Notes: generated from the letters alone by a model not told the origin. 64,000 bases of DNA from Hysterangium stoloniferum (GCA_015178975.1 WHVD01000033.1:620001-684000), one strand, 5' to 3'; shown: positions 23,149-35,883, numbered from the stretch's first letter. A program made the numbers and translations.

Positions 23149-25782
23149 ATGACTACGGGCAAGAATCAAACATCTAGGCCTTCATCAACGCCAGGTAGCT
23201 CCATGCCTCGTCAAAAATCTTTTAACCTAGAACCACCCCATAACGTCACCCTGAGAAAGTCTTCGTCGACTTTTCAAGGATCAGCTCCTCCGGAGGATTC
23301 CCCCGGAGTAGTAGCTGGATCGTCTACGAACATTCCCCAGCTTCCTTCAGGATCACCTCCTCCAGAGGATTCCCCCGGAGTAGTAGTTGGATCGTCAATG
23401 AACACTCCCCCCGATCCACCTGAGGAACGCTCATTACTCAAGCAGTTGGACACCCCTGGAGTTAACGTTGAGTCTAATCGAGCACCCACGCCTGTTCTCA
23501 TATTCCCTCCGAGACAGGTCATCCTTAAGCAGTTCCTCGGAGGTCATATGGTTTACGCCCAGCCCATCGATTACAAATGGGATATGTACTACACCGATCG
23601 AATCCCCGAGGATCAGGTTACCCCCTTCGTGGAGGAGTACAGTACGGATTACCCTATTCTACCAGAGACTGTAGCAGTCTGGTTAGGGTGTTATCAAGCG
23701 ATTTTATCAGCGCGGGATTTATTCACACAACCAGGGAACCTTGAGGATTTGACCCAATCGATTCCTGAATGGTCGAACGAGGTGACGATTACTATGGAAG
23801 GAGGAAGAAGAATTCTCAAGCGGGAGGTGTTTTCTATGTTCCTTGAAGCACTTCGTACGCATGATGATGTGTTGCAGATCCTGCATGTCCTGCTTGGCGG
23901 AGATCATGTTGTGCCTAAGGTTGACTACCAGTACATGTACATCCGTATGTTGGAGGAGTCCCTCAATGGAGTCATGCCAAATCTATCGCTGGCATACCTC
24001 ACTTTAAGAGGTCGGTTGAAGCGAAACCAAAGAAGACTTGATAAGATGGTTTTAGAGGTACTCCTCCCCTATAACGACTCGATCCAGGTCCCTGATTCGC
24101 CTATCTCCATGACCAATTCGTTCGTTCGCAATTTAAATGGGTCCCCTGATACTCATTTTCTGCATTCTCTCAACCGTCCCATAATATTGGAGGATTTTCC
24201 ACTGGACTTGAGGACGCAAGTGATAGAACACCTTCAGGAGAAGAGGATTGAGGTCTGCACTCCCTTCCATCAACCCCAGCCGTGTCGACTTCTGAACGCG
24301 ACGGAGATCGAGAGACAAATCGCGATGGAACTGGGCCTAATGTCTTTCCAGGGAGATCACCGCTCTCGCGTCGCATTTGAGGGAGTCTCCAACAGCCCTA
24401 ACTTCAGGGATGAAGTGACCACTCTCAGAAACTGATCAGTCGCCAACAAGGGTCGACCGTCCTTCTCCACGGCATTCACTGAGGGCATAGCTGGCCCAGT
24501 TGCTGGTCGAGGATCGCTTAATCCAGACGGTCCCCGCCATTCTCTACCGATCGCTTCAAACCCTTTCTTGCCATCAGGAGGACCCCCTAGCGATTCATCT
24601 GGGAGTTCGAATACTTCAGACCGGGGAGGAAACTCAGGACGTGGGGAACGCCACAATGGAGTGCCTAATACCCCTTTTCGAACTCCGATGCGGTCTCGAG
24701 CTAGCGCGCTTATTGATGACTTACCTAAGGACAAGAAGGTCACTCTTAACACCAACGACCTCAAGATCAAATGGTCTGATCTCCCTGAATACGATGGAGC
24801 TCAATCCGAAGCCCTGGACTATATCATGGATATCATGAGTCTCGTGGAGATATCAGACTCTATGAGTGCAATCTTAGGAGTTGCTCTGCCAAGATGACTC
24901 AAGGGGCACGCTAAGGTCTGGTGGAGCACCTTAGACCGTGAGCATCGTACTGAATTCAGTCAATCTCATGGGTCATTTCTTTGGGGTATCGTCGAAGGAT
25001 TGCTCAGAACTCGTTGGCGTGAATCCTTAGCCTTAGAATGGGAAGCTATGAAATTTCAACAGGCTGGTCACGATCGTGAGACACCCGTCCACTATATCCA
25101 ATGGAGAGTTAAACTTTATCGTTTCCTGTACGGGTTCCACCAGGACAGAGGGGATGAGACACGCAGACTCATTCTCACACTGCCTACGGAATGGCTCTAC
25201 CTTCTTCAAGGACAACCCATCGATAATATCATGAGTTTACAGACTTATGCTAATAACCTGCAAGAAGCTCTGATTAACGCTTGGGTCCAAACACACCGGG
25301 AACGTTACAGGTTCCAGAAACCGCGTGTAATGTTATCGGAGGGTCAAGAATTGGATTTTAGAGTCACCGGCGACTCCTCTTCACCTAACCATATTCTCGT
25401 TAGTGAGACTAACGAGAGAGGCTTGACGAGAAGGACCGTTCCAGACGTCGCTGATCCAAAACAGGGAAAGCGTCACGGAAAAATGTTCTTCGAGAGGAGT
25501 AACAAGAGGAGTTCGGTCAAACCCACCAAGGAATGTTGGATATGTGGAAGTCCGGAGCATTTTAAGATAGACTGCCCTCAAGCTGGCAAAATGTCTCATT
25601 ATGTCTCTATCAACAAATGCTCCACACAGGATATGTCGGAGGAAGCTGAGGAGCAAAGGTTATATGAAGCGGTTCATGGACTATCTATACAAGAACAAGT
25701 AAATAACTCTGATGACGAATTGACTTTTGTTTCCATTTATTCTCCCCATGTCGAAGACAAATTAGTGAGGGAGGAAAATTGA
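23149..25782 (+). pseudogene. gag region of the plus-strand Gypsy element
   Basis: Begins with a Ser/Pro-rich N-terminus containing NVTLRKSS and repeated SPGVV(A/V)GSS units, then capsid-like blocks and a CCHC nucleocapsid knuckle (CWICGSPEHFKIDC) near 25530. It is syntenic with the gag of element B. Broken, with about two breaks. Confidence 0.75.
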
Positions 25783-26120
25783 ACGACTGGTGAAGCTCTT
25801 CTGTCTGAAGCTTACGTATCCATACTCGCCGCAGATTTCTTCGAAAAAGGAGACCGGCTGAGTGTTCATCGGCAGGACCTTGAAGGCCTGACCGAGGACT
25901 ACTGTCAGACTGGAGATTCTCACGAACAAATCAGTTCGAATTCGCTCTGTTCGCCTGGAGCTGATGTTGACACATTCCCGTTTGATCCCGGGAACCCCCC
26001 CGATTTACTACCATACGAGAATTCGGATTCGGAGGACAGCGACGATGATCCAGTATTGGATTCCCCTTTGAAGCGTGTTCCTTGCCGAAGTGAACGCAGG
26101 AACGTAATCTTGTCCCTGCG

Positions 26121-26703
26121 TGTTAAGTGCCGTGTCGGGAACTTATTCCGGAACTATCGGGAAGTCACCGGGAAGTCGGGAACTCGTGGATAGGGTCAGG
26201 ACGTCGGCTTCAGCTTATGTGCTGCGCCTCTACGCAAACGCTCAGTGTCCTTAATTTCAGAAGTGAACTAACGACGGAAGATATGGATATTCAGAGTTCC
26301 GAAGAGTTCCGAATATCGAGCGTACAGAAAGACGGGAGGAGGAATAAGAAACTAAGTCGATATCAGATCTGAAGTAAAGTACAAATTCGCGGAAACTAAT
26401 ATAAGTCTACTCGTTATTGTACTACAAACTGAGACCAGAATAAGACGGAAACGGATGTGTTCTTAAAACGGAAATACAATAAGACATATTAGGAAGACAA
26501 TATTCCAAGACGGAAATACAACAACAAACGAGTGAATACTTGTCAACGGACAAATTACCAAATGTGGAACAAACGAAGAACGCGGATGATACGGTAACTA
26601 TGATGTTCCGTAGTCGGAGGTCAAAGTCAGAAGTCGGGGATCGGAAGTCGGGAATGGGAGACCGGAAGTCGGATATTGAAACATCCGGGAACGGGTCGTA
26701 ACA
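26121..26703 (+). repeat. Solo LTR of family E in the gag-PR linker
   Basis: 583-bp insert, TGTTAAGTGCC to GGTCGTAACA, with CTGCG on both sides as a perfect 5-bp target duplication. It shares the GGCTTCAGCTTAT..GCTGCGCC block with the copy at 18593-19411 and carries repeats of a CGGAAGTCGGGA-like motif. Confidence 0.82.
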
Positions 26704-26757
26704 CTGCGCAAGGAAAGTAAGAGGCCTCGAATCCAATACCCTCGTCCCAGTCATCTG

Positions 26758-29700
26758 ATGAAGGAGGATACTACAATCCTTTATCGAAAACGGGATCCTC
26801 CCAGTGGTTACTCTAGCATAGGAGTCGCAGCGCTCCATGTTTTCGGTCATGTAGGAACTCCCGATTCACCCGAACGCGTTAAAATTCGAATGGACACGGG
26901 AGCGGATCTTTCCCTTATATCGGAGGAATTCTACAAGGAACTGCAGGGCATGTATAAGTTGAAACAAGGACTCAAATTATGTCTAATCCAGCTCACGGGT
27001 AACGCTAAGGTTATCGGATATGTTAATGTCCCCATTTACCTGGAGGACGACAGTGGAACGTTACTGAAGTTCGCGGCAGAAACTTATGTCGTTAGAGGAA
27101 TGACGGTGCCAATTCTTTTGGGAGAAGACTTCCATATTAATTATGAAATTGGTACTCTAAGAGATCAGCCGTTGGGATCTAGACTTATTCTCCCGGGACG
27201 ACAGGGTTTTATTCCAGCCAGCTCTTCTAAGGAACCTCAACCTTTGACCTTCACCGTCAATAAGGCCCCTTTCGGGAAGCATGAGAAGGAGTCATCCAAA
27301 CTCACCTCTCTCCCCGATAAAGGTGTGCGTACTGAAAGAGTCGCGCGAGCCTTGGAGGATTGCACTATCGATCCAGAGTCAGCCAGACTAGTGCCTATTT
27401 TTGTTGAAGATCTAAAGGGCGAGGAATGGATTGTTGAAGGAATTGTACTGCAAAACGAGGACGGTTCTATATTAGCCACACCAATCACGGCAATTTCAAG
27501 GAATAGTGCGGCAGTACCTTTAGCCAATCCATCGCTAACCCCTAAGACTATCTGACGAGGGGAGACAATAGGGATAATTCATGACCCTGCTCGTTGGGCT
27601 CACAAGCCCAGGTCACTCTAGGAGAAAGGTTTAATGGTAGCAGGCGCGACCAAGATCGCACACCTTATCGAAAGTCTCTCTCAACTTGAGGAGGACCGTC
27701 AAGTCACCTCAGAAAGGCCTAAGCCACCTGTTGAACCAGAGATTGCAGACGATTTCGAACCGCCTGGTCCTAAGACGGCTGCAGTGGCTGATAATGAGAA
27801 ATTTGCCTCAGAGGATCTTCACAAGTTAGTCAATTTGGGACCGGATATACCAATGGAGGTCCTGCCACGTCTCAGATCAGTTCTGACTGAGAACATTAAG
27901 GCTTTCGGAGTCGACAGACGGTTAGGGCAAGTGGAATGTAGAGTCCCTGTCCCCTTGACAGAGGGCACTCAGCCCATATCCATGCCTATGTTCCCCTCGT
28001 CCCCTGCCAATAGGAGAGTTATAGACGAGCAAATGGATACCTGGTTCGAACAGGGTGTCATTGAGCCATCTAAAAGCCCCTGGGGAGTGCCAGCCTTTGT
28101 AGTATATTGCAATGGTAAACCGCGGGTGGTCATCGACTATCTGAAACTTAACCATCTCACTGTTCCAGACGAATTCCCTTTACCACATCAATCGGAGATT
28201 ATGCAAGCGCTGTCGGGGTCAAATGTTCTTTCTTCTTTCGACGCGCTGGCAGGGTTTACTCAATTAGAAATGTTGGAGGACGATAAGCACAAAACAGCCT
28301 TTAGATCCCATAGAGGGCTGTGGCAATTTAAAAGGATGCCATTTGGGCTCAGAAACGGCCCCTCTACATTTCAGCGCGTCATGCAAACAGTTTTAGCACC
28401 CTACTTGTGGATTTTTTGTTTAGTCTACATCGATGACATAGTCATATTCTCTAAGAACTGGGATGATCATTTGCTTCACCTGAATCAGGTGCTTGGCGCT
28501 ATCGCTTCGGCCGGTATCACTCTCTCTCCCAAGAAATGTTTTATCGGATATAATTCGATATTGTTATTGGGTCATAAAGTATCTAGGCTGGGTTTTTCAA
28601 CCCACCAAGAAAAAGTTCGCGCTATATTGGAATTGGCCCCACCCACTAAGGTTTCTGATCTACAACGGTTCCTTGGAATGGTCCTTTACTTTTCAGCATA
28701 TATACCATTTTATTCATGGATGGTGTCCCCTTTATTCTCGCTCCTAAAAAAGGGAACACCTTGGACGTGGACTGCTGAACATGTCCGAGCTTATGAGGAT
28801 GTTAAAACCGCATTAGGATCAGCTCCAGTGCTGGGACATCCAGTTAGTGGGATGCCCTACCGATTGTATACGGACGCTTCGGATTTTGCCTTGGGTTGTT
28901 GCCTCCAACAAGTCCAGAAGATGGCTTTAGGAGATTTAGTGGACACTAAAATCTATGCTCAAGCCAAATTGGCTTTTGACCGTGCACAGGACGTGCCATC
29001 CTTTGTTCATCGGTACAAAACCAAACAGCCCGAGATTGAGTGGTCAGATTCGTGGGGATCCACTTTTGAGGTGACCGAAGTTACTGTTGAACGAGTCATT
29101 GCATATTGGAGTCGCACACTGAAAAGCGCGGAGCGTAACTATTCTGCTACTGAACGGGAAGCATTAGCAGCAAAGGAGGGACTGGTCCACTTTCAACCTT
29201 TCATTGAAGGTGAACATGTCCTGCTCATTACGGACCATGCAGCTCTGCAATGGGCTAGATCTTACGAGAACACTAATCGTCGACTAACGGCATGGGGGGT
29301 GATATACGCTGCATTTCCAGGTCTCGAGATTTTGCATCGAGCAGGGAGAGTTCACAGCAATGTGGATCCACTGTCCAGACTCCCTCGGGTACCAGCCTTC
29401 GTGAGCCCTATTAGAGATGATTTGCAGGCTATCACCTCGACTTCTCTGGACAAGAGTACTGAGGAAAAACTATGGAAAGACGAACCCGCTAAGAAAGCGG
29501 TCTTCTCTACCATACTCGATTCTATGGAGCCTTTCGGAGTAACTCAAAAGGTCCGACGGTCAGAATGGGATACTCATAACGCAATAAGGAACGACCAGGA
29601 AGACGAGTCCGACTTCGCATTGCGTCATCCTCAGCTACTAATCAGCATCGAGGAGGGATATATAAAGAAATTTCTAGAGGGTTATTCAAAGGACCCGGTT

Positions 29701-31157
29701 TTCAGGAATCTCTACGCTTTAGATACCCCTTCACCCAACGCAGTTGTTACTCCTTCTCACTACTTTGTGGGAGCAAACCGACTCCTGTACTTTCACGACT
29801 CGGACTGGAAAAGTCGAGTCTGTGTACCCAGAACCATGATTAACTCGATTCTAAGGTTGGTGCATGATAACCCTTTTGAGGAGCACATGCCGGAGGCCAG
29901 CGGTTGTTCAACCTGATGAAAGACCGGTTCTTTTGGCCGAGAATGCTACAAGATTGTGTGTCGTACGTGCGTACCTGCGATATCTGCCAAAAAACCAAAG
30001 TCGATCGCACCGCTCGTCAAGGAGCCCTCAGACCGGCTGACGTACCTTTTAGGCCATTCGAGGTAGTTTCTATGGACTTGATCACTGGACTACCCAATTC
30101 AGGAAAGGATTCGTATTCCGCAGTCTTCGTTGCCGTTGATAAATTGACGCGTTACGCTATTACAATACCTACCTTTTCGAACCTTACAGCTGAAGGATTC
30201 ACACGAATATTTGTCAAACAGGTAGCAAGCCCCTTCGGACTGCCCTCTTGAATAATCTGTGACTGGGATAAGAGATGGACCTGCAGGTTTTGGCGGGAAG
30301 TCTGTAAGATCTATGGTACCACCCTTGCAGTATCTTCGGCTCATCATCCTCAAACGGATGGGCAAACGGAGAATATGAATGCGACCATAGAACAGATGCT
30401 TCGAGCCTATTGTGCTTCTGCTAAGGAAAGCTGGTCCCAGTGGATTGAGGTAGTTGTTCACACATACAACTTGACTGTTCACAGTTCCACAAACTACGCC
30501 CCGGCCTTCTTATTAATGGGATACCTTCCAAGAGGAATGTCTCGAGTCCTAGGAGGTGATGAACCCCTAGTTCCTAGAGAACTATCAGACAGCCCTCTGG
30601 CCGACCAATGGATCCTCGAGCTAGAAAATCATCGGCAGATGGTGCGGGATTCAATCGCTCGAGCCCAAGAGATTCAAACACGAGCGTATAACAAGAAGCA
30701 AAGACCTGTAGAAGATATCTCTGAGGGAGACTTTGTATTGGTGAACCCCCACTCCCTCGAACTGGTGGAAGTCAAGGGAACAGGGAAGAAACTAATACAA
30801 AGATGAATTGGACCATTCGAGGTCCTTGAGAAATTGAACTCTCAAGTATTTAGGCTTAAGATCCCCCCGGAGTATCCGATGCATCCAGTCATTAATCGGG
30901 ATCATCTGCGGAAATATCAACCTTCTCCTTCCAAGCTAGGTCCGACACCCCAACTTGAGAACCTAAGAGAGTTGAAATCAGATCATGAAGAATATGAAGT
31001 CGAAGCTATTGTTGGACATAGGAAACAGTGAAATCCTCTGCTATTTAGGGTGCGCTGGAAAGGTTATGGACCCAAAGAGGATTCGTGGTTAAGCAGCACT
31101 GACCTCAGAAATGCTCCGGCACTTCTGAGGGCGTACAAGGCGCTGTTCAACATTTAA
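26758..31157 (+). pseudogene. pol region of the plus-strand Gypsy element
   Basis: Retropepsin with RMDTGADLSLIS (about 26890); RT with VYIDDIVIFSK (about 28430); RNase H with LYTDASDFALGC and the YSATEREALAAKEG block (about 28860-29290); integrase with CDICQKTK, the VSMDLITGLP core and HHPQTDGQTENM (about 29900-30500); and a chromodomain with WKGYGPKEDSW (about 31020-31157). This is a chromovirus pol, whose product reverse-transcribes and integrates the element. Broken, with several breaks. Confidence 0.9.
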
Positions 31158-31502
31158 CGGGATATATGCGCTCAAGGAATCATCTATTCCATCTCTTTCA
31201 TAACTTCCTTTCAGAAATATCTCAGTTATTCAGTGAGCCATCTCATTGGCTTTTATTCTCTTTCATTTTTCTATCCCTCCGGTCGATTGGGACAACCACT
31301 AATTGGCAGCGGACACATTTCCCCAAAACCCAGCCACAATTAATGAATTTTATTTAACGACCAACCGAGCGGAGTTTCAATTCAATATATATAAAAAAGT
31401 ACACGTAAATTCGCATAAATTTTCTTTATCTTTCACACCACGTCCTTCACCTATCTACAGCCCTTCCCTCTATCTTCAACTTCACCACTTTATCGTGCTA
31501 TA

Positions 31503-34251
31503 ATGCTCCCTTTCCAACAAAACAAGCAAGTCCTCCCTAAGTTCAAAAAGGTCCCGCGAGCCCCGACAGCCAGTACATCCACAACCGGCGGGGGATTCAT
31601 CACCCGTGTGCCTCATACAGACAATGTAAAGGGTATGCATATATGCATACCTGGACTAAGGAATAATAACTGGATTATAGTACCTTATTATTTACCTTTT
31701 ATTCTCTTTCTTTATATTCTTTCTATATTTCGAGCACACCTTGATTTGTAGTTCGAAGCTTTGTGTATACGTATGGGCGCCCTCGGCGCCAAACGATAGA
31801 CAACTTTTTACCCAGCAGACACCACTTCGTAACGACTCAGACGTCGAATAACGAGAGGTGTCAAGGGTAGTATCTCAGCTACCATAAAGGTAGCATTCTC
31901 TAGTCTACTAATAGCCTTTTGAACTTGAACCGCTAAGGTCGAGTTCCACTTTCAAGATTTTGCGCTCGTCGACACCGAAGTCGACTCACGCTACTAATAC
32001 TCTATCCTAGACTCTCAGTCTTTAGCTGAGTATCTTTCTTATTTCTAGCTACTAGTTGTACCGTAAAGGGTCAACTCGTTATCTTACTGTTCTAAGCCAT
32101 CGCGAGCAACTATACAGTTGCTCTTGAGGCGTGCAGTGCGTTCTTATACTAGTACTAACAGTCTAGTAGTCTATAGTATTGTACTGACGGTCAATACTCT
32201 CTAATAGTAGTTGAATAAACACTATTCTTCGTATATAGAGCGGTCAGAACCCACCACTCTTTACAGACAATGTCGAGAGCAATCGGGGTACCCAAGAATC
32301 AACCCCCCTGTTGACTTTCTCCTTTGGTGATGAGCCAGGGGGAAATACCGGTACGGATTGGAGCAAGCCGTTAGGCCCCTCCGTCAGACCGTCATCTGAG
32401 GAAGTTGCTGCTATCATGCGGAAGCAGGAAATGTTTATGGAAGAACACAACGCAAGGAGGCTCACCCGCAAAAGAGAAAGGCGTGCTGAGTATAGAAGTC
32501 AACAGGAGGTGAGGGGAGCAAGAGAAGGAGTCCCCTCCAAGGGGCAGCGGCGTGAGTACAGAGCGCAATTCGGAAACAGAGCTTCCGCGCCGATCCTTCC
32601 CCCCCCGGGAGAGAAATGGGCCGACTTTGCGGAGACCAATGATAGTGAGGGTGGGACACCTTGCATTAGGACGACGGGAACCAAGAGCTGGAAGGAGAAG
32701 GAGGGTACCATCTTTTATGACTGGGAACTACTTCGACGCATTAAGTTGCAACGAATAGTTCTTACCCGAGGGGACGGTCAAATGTTGCCCCAGCGAGAAA
32801 AAGAATACCGTAGGGGACCAATTGATTTTTCCTCGGATGAGGATGAGGAGGAAGACGAGAACAGGAATGGTGTGCATAGCATCCGATCTCTGGGAGAGGA
32901 TTGCCATGAAGGGTTCCTTCTCCCGTCTAAAGTTCGCTTCGTAACCAGCGACCCCAACCAAAGACAAATGCGGAGACCATCATCCAGAGTATGGAGGGGT
33001 CACCGCCCTAGTCAACAGTCACTGGAATGTGAACCTTCCACGATTCCGGTCCCACATCTTTCGCCAACATCGAGGCCCCTTCCCATCATTCACCCTACAC
33101 ACACTCCCTCAGCCCCGATTCTAACGCCTCATTTACCTCCCTCTCCAAAAGCTGTACCGGTCCCAGCCTCACTTAGGATGTCGAGGCCCCCTCCCATCCT
33201 TCACCCGGCACACACTCCCTCAGCCCAACGTGAACCTTCCCCGATTCCAGTCCCACGCCTTTCACCAACGTTGAGGCCCCTTCCCATCCTCCTTCCGGCA
33301 CACACTCCCTCAGCCCCGATTCTGGCGCCTCGTCTCTCTCCCTCCCCAAAAGCTGTACCGGTCCCGACCCCACTTCTGCCGTCACTGGGTATCCCTCCCA
33401 ACTCTCCGTATTCATATTGCGTGTCCTTAGGTAGCCCTATCCAGGACCTTCCACAAGAGCGAATGGATGTCGATTTGGACCCTCCTACACCGGACGTCAT
33501 CATTCCCATGGCAAGCAGAAAGGCGAAGGAGATGCAGAAAGCCACCACTCCTCTCCGAGAGCGATCCCCTATTCCCGTCCCTGACAGCCCGCTTCCCCCC
33601 ACTGAGCCCGTATCCACAACTTTCTGGATGCGAGTAGCTGTCAACTACCCTTCTGAACAGTTTTCTGTCAGAAGGGTGCTATCACAGCTAGTGCCGGTAC
33701 TTCAGCAACCGGTCCTTCACGGGAGCCTTAAGGGTTGTCGCGGTCTGGCTCTGTTGTCGGAGATAATGGAGGATTTCTATCTCTCCTTCGAGGATCTCGC
33801 AGAGGGGAAGAACTTTGCGCGAGCAGCACAGGAGATTAAACTCTCTATGTTCCAGCACATCATAGTGGAGTTTCACCGTCTGCCCCCAGACTCAGCGAGT
33901 GTCCTCTCTATTGCTGGCTTCGTAGATTTACTCGAAGCCCTCGTCCTGACGCCAGAGACCACCACGCAGCCACACGTTCCTGCCCCGCTGCCCGCATCTT
34001 CGTTTCCCCTCCCCAATGCTCCTCTTCTCGCACGGATTTCCGCTCCACCAGTTAGTGTCCGCGCAGTCGTTCATTGCAGAGAGAAAGCCTACAGACGATG
34101 GGCCAACTCCTTGTACAGGAATTCTAGTGATTTGGCTCGGGCGAGAATAGCCGAATCTTTCAGAGTAAAAAGGGAACGATGGGGAAACATCATTTTGGAC
34201 CTTGGGGGATCCTCACAGGAAGCTTGGGGCGGCGTCCCAGATGCTCTTTGA
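31503..34251 (+). pseudogene. Accessory ORF of the plus-strand Gypsy element
   Basis: Starts about 350 bp after the chromodomain with a basic N-terminus (LPKFKKVPRAP). It is interrupted by a family A solo LTR (31626-32265) and continues to the polypurine tract. The middle has an acidic SSDEDEEEDE patch and degenerate proline-rich repeats of about 50 aa. The C-terminal 250 residues match the copies at 9026-11034 and 20571-22599. No signal peptide, membrane segment or cysteine pattern of an envelope is visible, and no known retroviral accessory domain was recognised. Apart from the nested LTR the frame is mostly open. Confidence 0.7.
31626..32265 (+). repeat. Solo LTR of family A in the accessory ORF
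   Basis: 640 bp, TGTAAAGGG to CTCTTTACA, flanked by GACAA on both sides (31621-31625 and 32266-32270). It is similar to 34289-34932. No internal region is present, so the inserted element was reduced to one LTR by recombination between its ends. Confidence 0.9.
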
Positions 34252-34274
34252 CACCTAGTATAGCACATCCCTTC

Positions 34275-34288
34275 GAACTGGGGGGCAC
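34275..34288 (+). other. Polypurine tract before the 3' LTR
   Basis: GAACTGGGGGGCAC abuts the 3' LTR and matches the tract of element B (9001-9014) apart from one G. Confidence 0.75.
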
Positions 34289-34932
34289 TGTAAAGGGTAT
34301 GCATATATGCATAATTGGACTAAGGAATAATAGTTGGATTATAGTACTTTATTATTTATCTTTTATTTTCTATCTTTACATTCTTTCTATATTTCGAGCA
34401 TACCTTTATTTTGTAGTTCGAAGCTTTGTGTATATGTATGGGCGCTCTCGGCACCAAAACGATAGACACTTTTTACCCAGCAGACACCACCTCGTAAACG
34501 ACCCAGACGTTGAATAGCGAGAGGTGTCAAGGGTAACGTCTCAACTACCTATAAAGGTAGTATTCTCTCGCATACTAACATACTTTGGACTCGAACCGCG
34601 AAGGTCGAGTTCCACTCTAAGGTCTTTGCGCTAGTCGACATTATAGTCGACTCGCGCTATTATCTCTTTACTCTAGATATTCAGCTTTGCATTGATTATC
34701 TATTTTACATCTAGCTACGAGTTGTACCGTGAAGGTCAACTCATTCATTCTTTCATTCTACCCGTCAAGAGCAACTGTACAGTTGCTCTTGTGATGCATA
34801 GCGTGTCTTCTTACTAGTACTGCTTGTCTAGTAATCTACGGTATTGTACTGTACAGTCAATACCTGCTAATAGTAGTTGAATAAACACTATTCTTCGTAT
34901 ATCGAATGGTCAGAATCTATCGACTCTTCACA
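34289..34932 (+). repeat. 3' LTR (family A) of the plus-strand Gypsy element
   Basis: 644 bp, TGTAAAGGG to CTCTTCACA. The right flank begins GACAC, which in the intact family D LTR (position 1012) is continuous sequence, so this end lies inside a family D LTR. Confidence 0.88.
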
Positions 34933-35371
34933 GACACTTTTTACACCGCAACCACGACTTACCCAGACACCCATTATAGTGTCCTGTAAGTTGTGATTGG
35001 TGTATCGTCTCGACCGTCACAGACGGGCTTTAGCTATCTACTCTATCAGAGTTTCGAACTGTACTAGTCAAAACTCAATCTTTATCTCAACTCGCGTGGA
35101 CCACATCCACGCTACTCTATTATTCGACTCTCTAGTACTCTACTTTACTCTCGAGTAGTCATTCAGAATCGCACTTGACAGTCGATTCTGCTTATTCATT
35201 TTAGCTCTCTACCTTATTCTAGATAGCTACTTCCCTCTACCATATTGAACTAGGTAGTCAATACGTGTTCACTCTGTATTAGACTTCGACAGTCAATACA
35301 TCTTAGTGTCATACCTAAACGGTCGATATTCTTCATATATAGAACAGTTAGAACTTCCACTACTCTTCACA
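34933..35371 (+). repeat. LTR of family D, right part
   Basis: 439 bp closely matching 1012-1447 of the complete family D LTR and ending CTCTTCACA. The left part of this copy is absent next to the 5' LTR at 22600, so only one side of the family A insertion is preserved here. Confidence 0.85.
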
Positions 35372-35518
35372 CTAAGGGATCTGGGATACCAGTTGGTGGG
35401 TCATACTGTGAAAGTGAGATAATTATAGAGTGGAATCTGGGACCTGGAAGGGTTTCCAGTCCTAACAGCAAGTGATGTCGCAGAATGATGCAATGGATAA
35501 CAGAATGCTTCTATAGCA

Positions 35519-35627
35519 ATCATTACAGCTGTTTCGGGTACATAGTGCGGAATTTGAAAATCAATAAAGAAATTCCGCTTTGGTCCCAAAAATAAATTGC
35601 CATGTAACTCCATAACGGGGAGGAAGT
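35519..35627 (-). repeat. Left arm of inverted repeat bracketing the Copia element
   Basis: 109 bp whose reverse complement matches 41011-41119 with about four differences, all transitions. Read outward from the Copia element, both arms begin ACTTCCTCCCCGTTATGG. Sequence left of the arm (35372-35518) is unique in the window and shows nothing recognisable. Confidence 0.85.
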
Positions 35628-35883
35628 AAGAGATAATACTTTGTATTCACCATATATATATATGGGGCAACCTATTCCTATACTCATAATTTCTTATTTC
35701 TTGTTATTTAACACATGGACCTCCATCAAAGAATCAGCTCCCCCGCCACAATTACACACATTTTCAGTTTAAAACTTGGGGAGAATAATATTATATATTA
35801 TATATAAAAGTATAAAGAAGAATGGATGCTTATACAGTATGGAATGTAGGGAATGGCGACACTTGTATGCTGCCCAGTAGTTT

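Larger units (their letters stand above)
22600..34932 (+). mobile_element. Ty3/Gypsy chromovirus, plus strand, mosaic ends
   Basis: A 12.3-kb element with 5' LTR, primer-binding site, gag, PR, RT, RNase H, integrase, chromodomain, accessory ORF, polypurine tract and 3' LTR in canonical order. Two solo LTRs are nested inside: family E at 26121-26703 and family A at 31626-32265. The terminal LTRs are 473 and 644 bp and alike only over about their first 200 bp, and the outer flanks (TTGTC and GACAC) do not match, so the element looks assembled from two related copies by recombination. It is broken, with about eight breaks besides the nested insertions. Confidence 0.85.

Noticed and set aside
31503-34251. 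Accessory ORF as a retroviral envelope gene
   Set aside because: No signal peptide, no membrane-spanning segment and no envelope-like cysteine pattern; the protein is charged and proline-rich.
22600-34932. Simple full-length element with a matching LTR pair
   Set aside because: LTR lengths, sequences and outer flanks do not match, so it is called a mosaic.
35630-35760. Short 3' LTR of the Copia element
   Set aside because: No similarity to the 5' LTR and no shared TG..CA ends were seen by eye, so it was not annotated.
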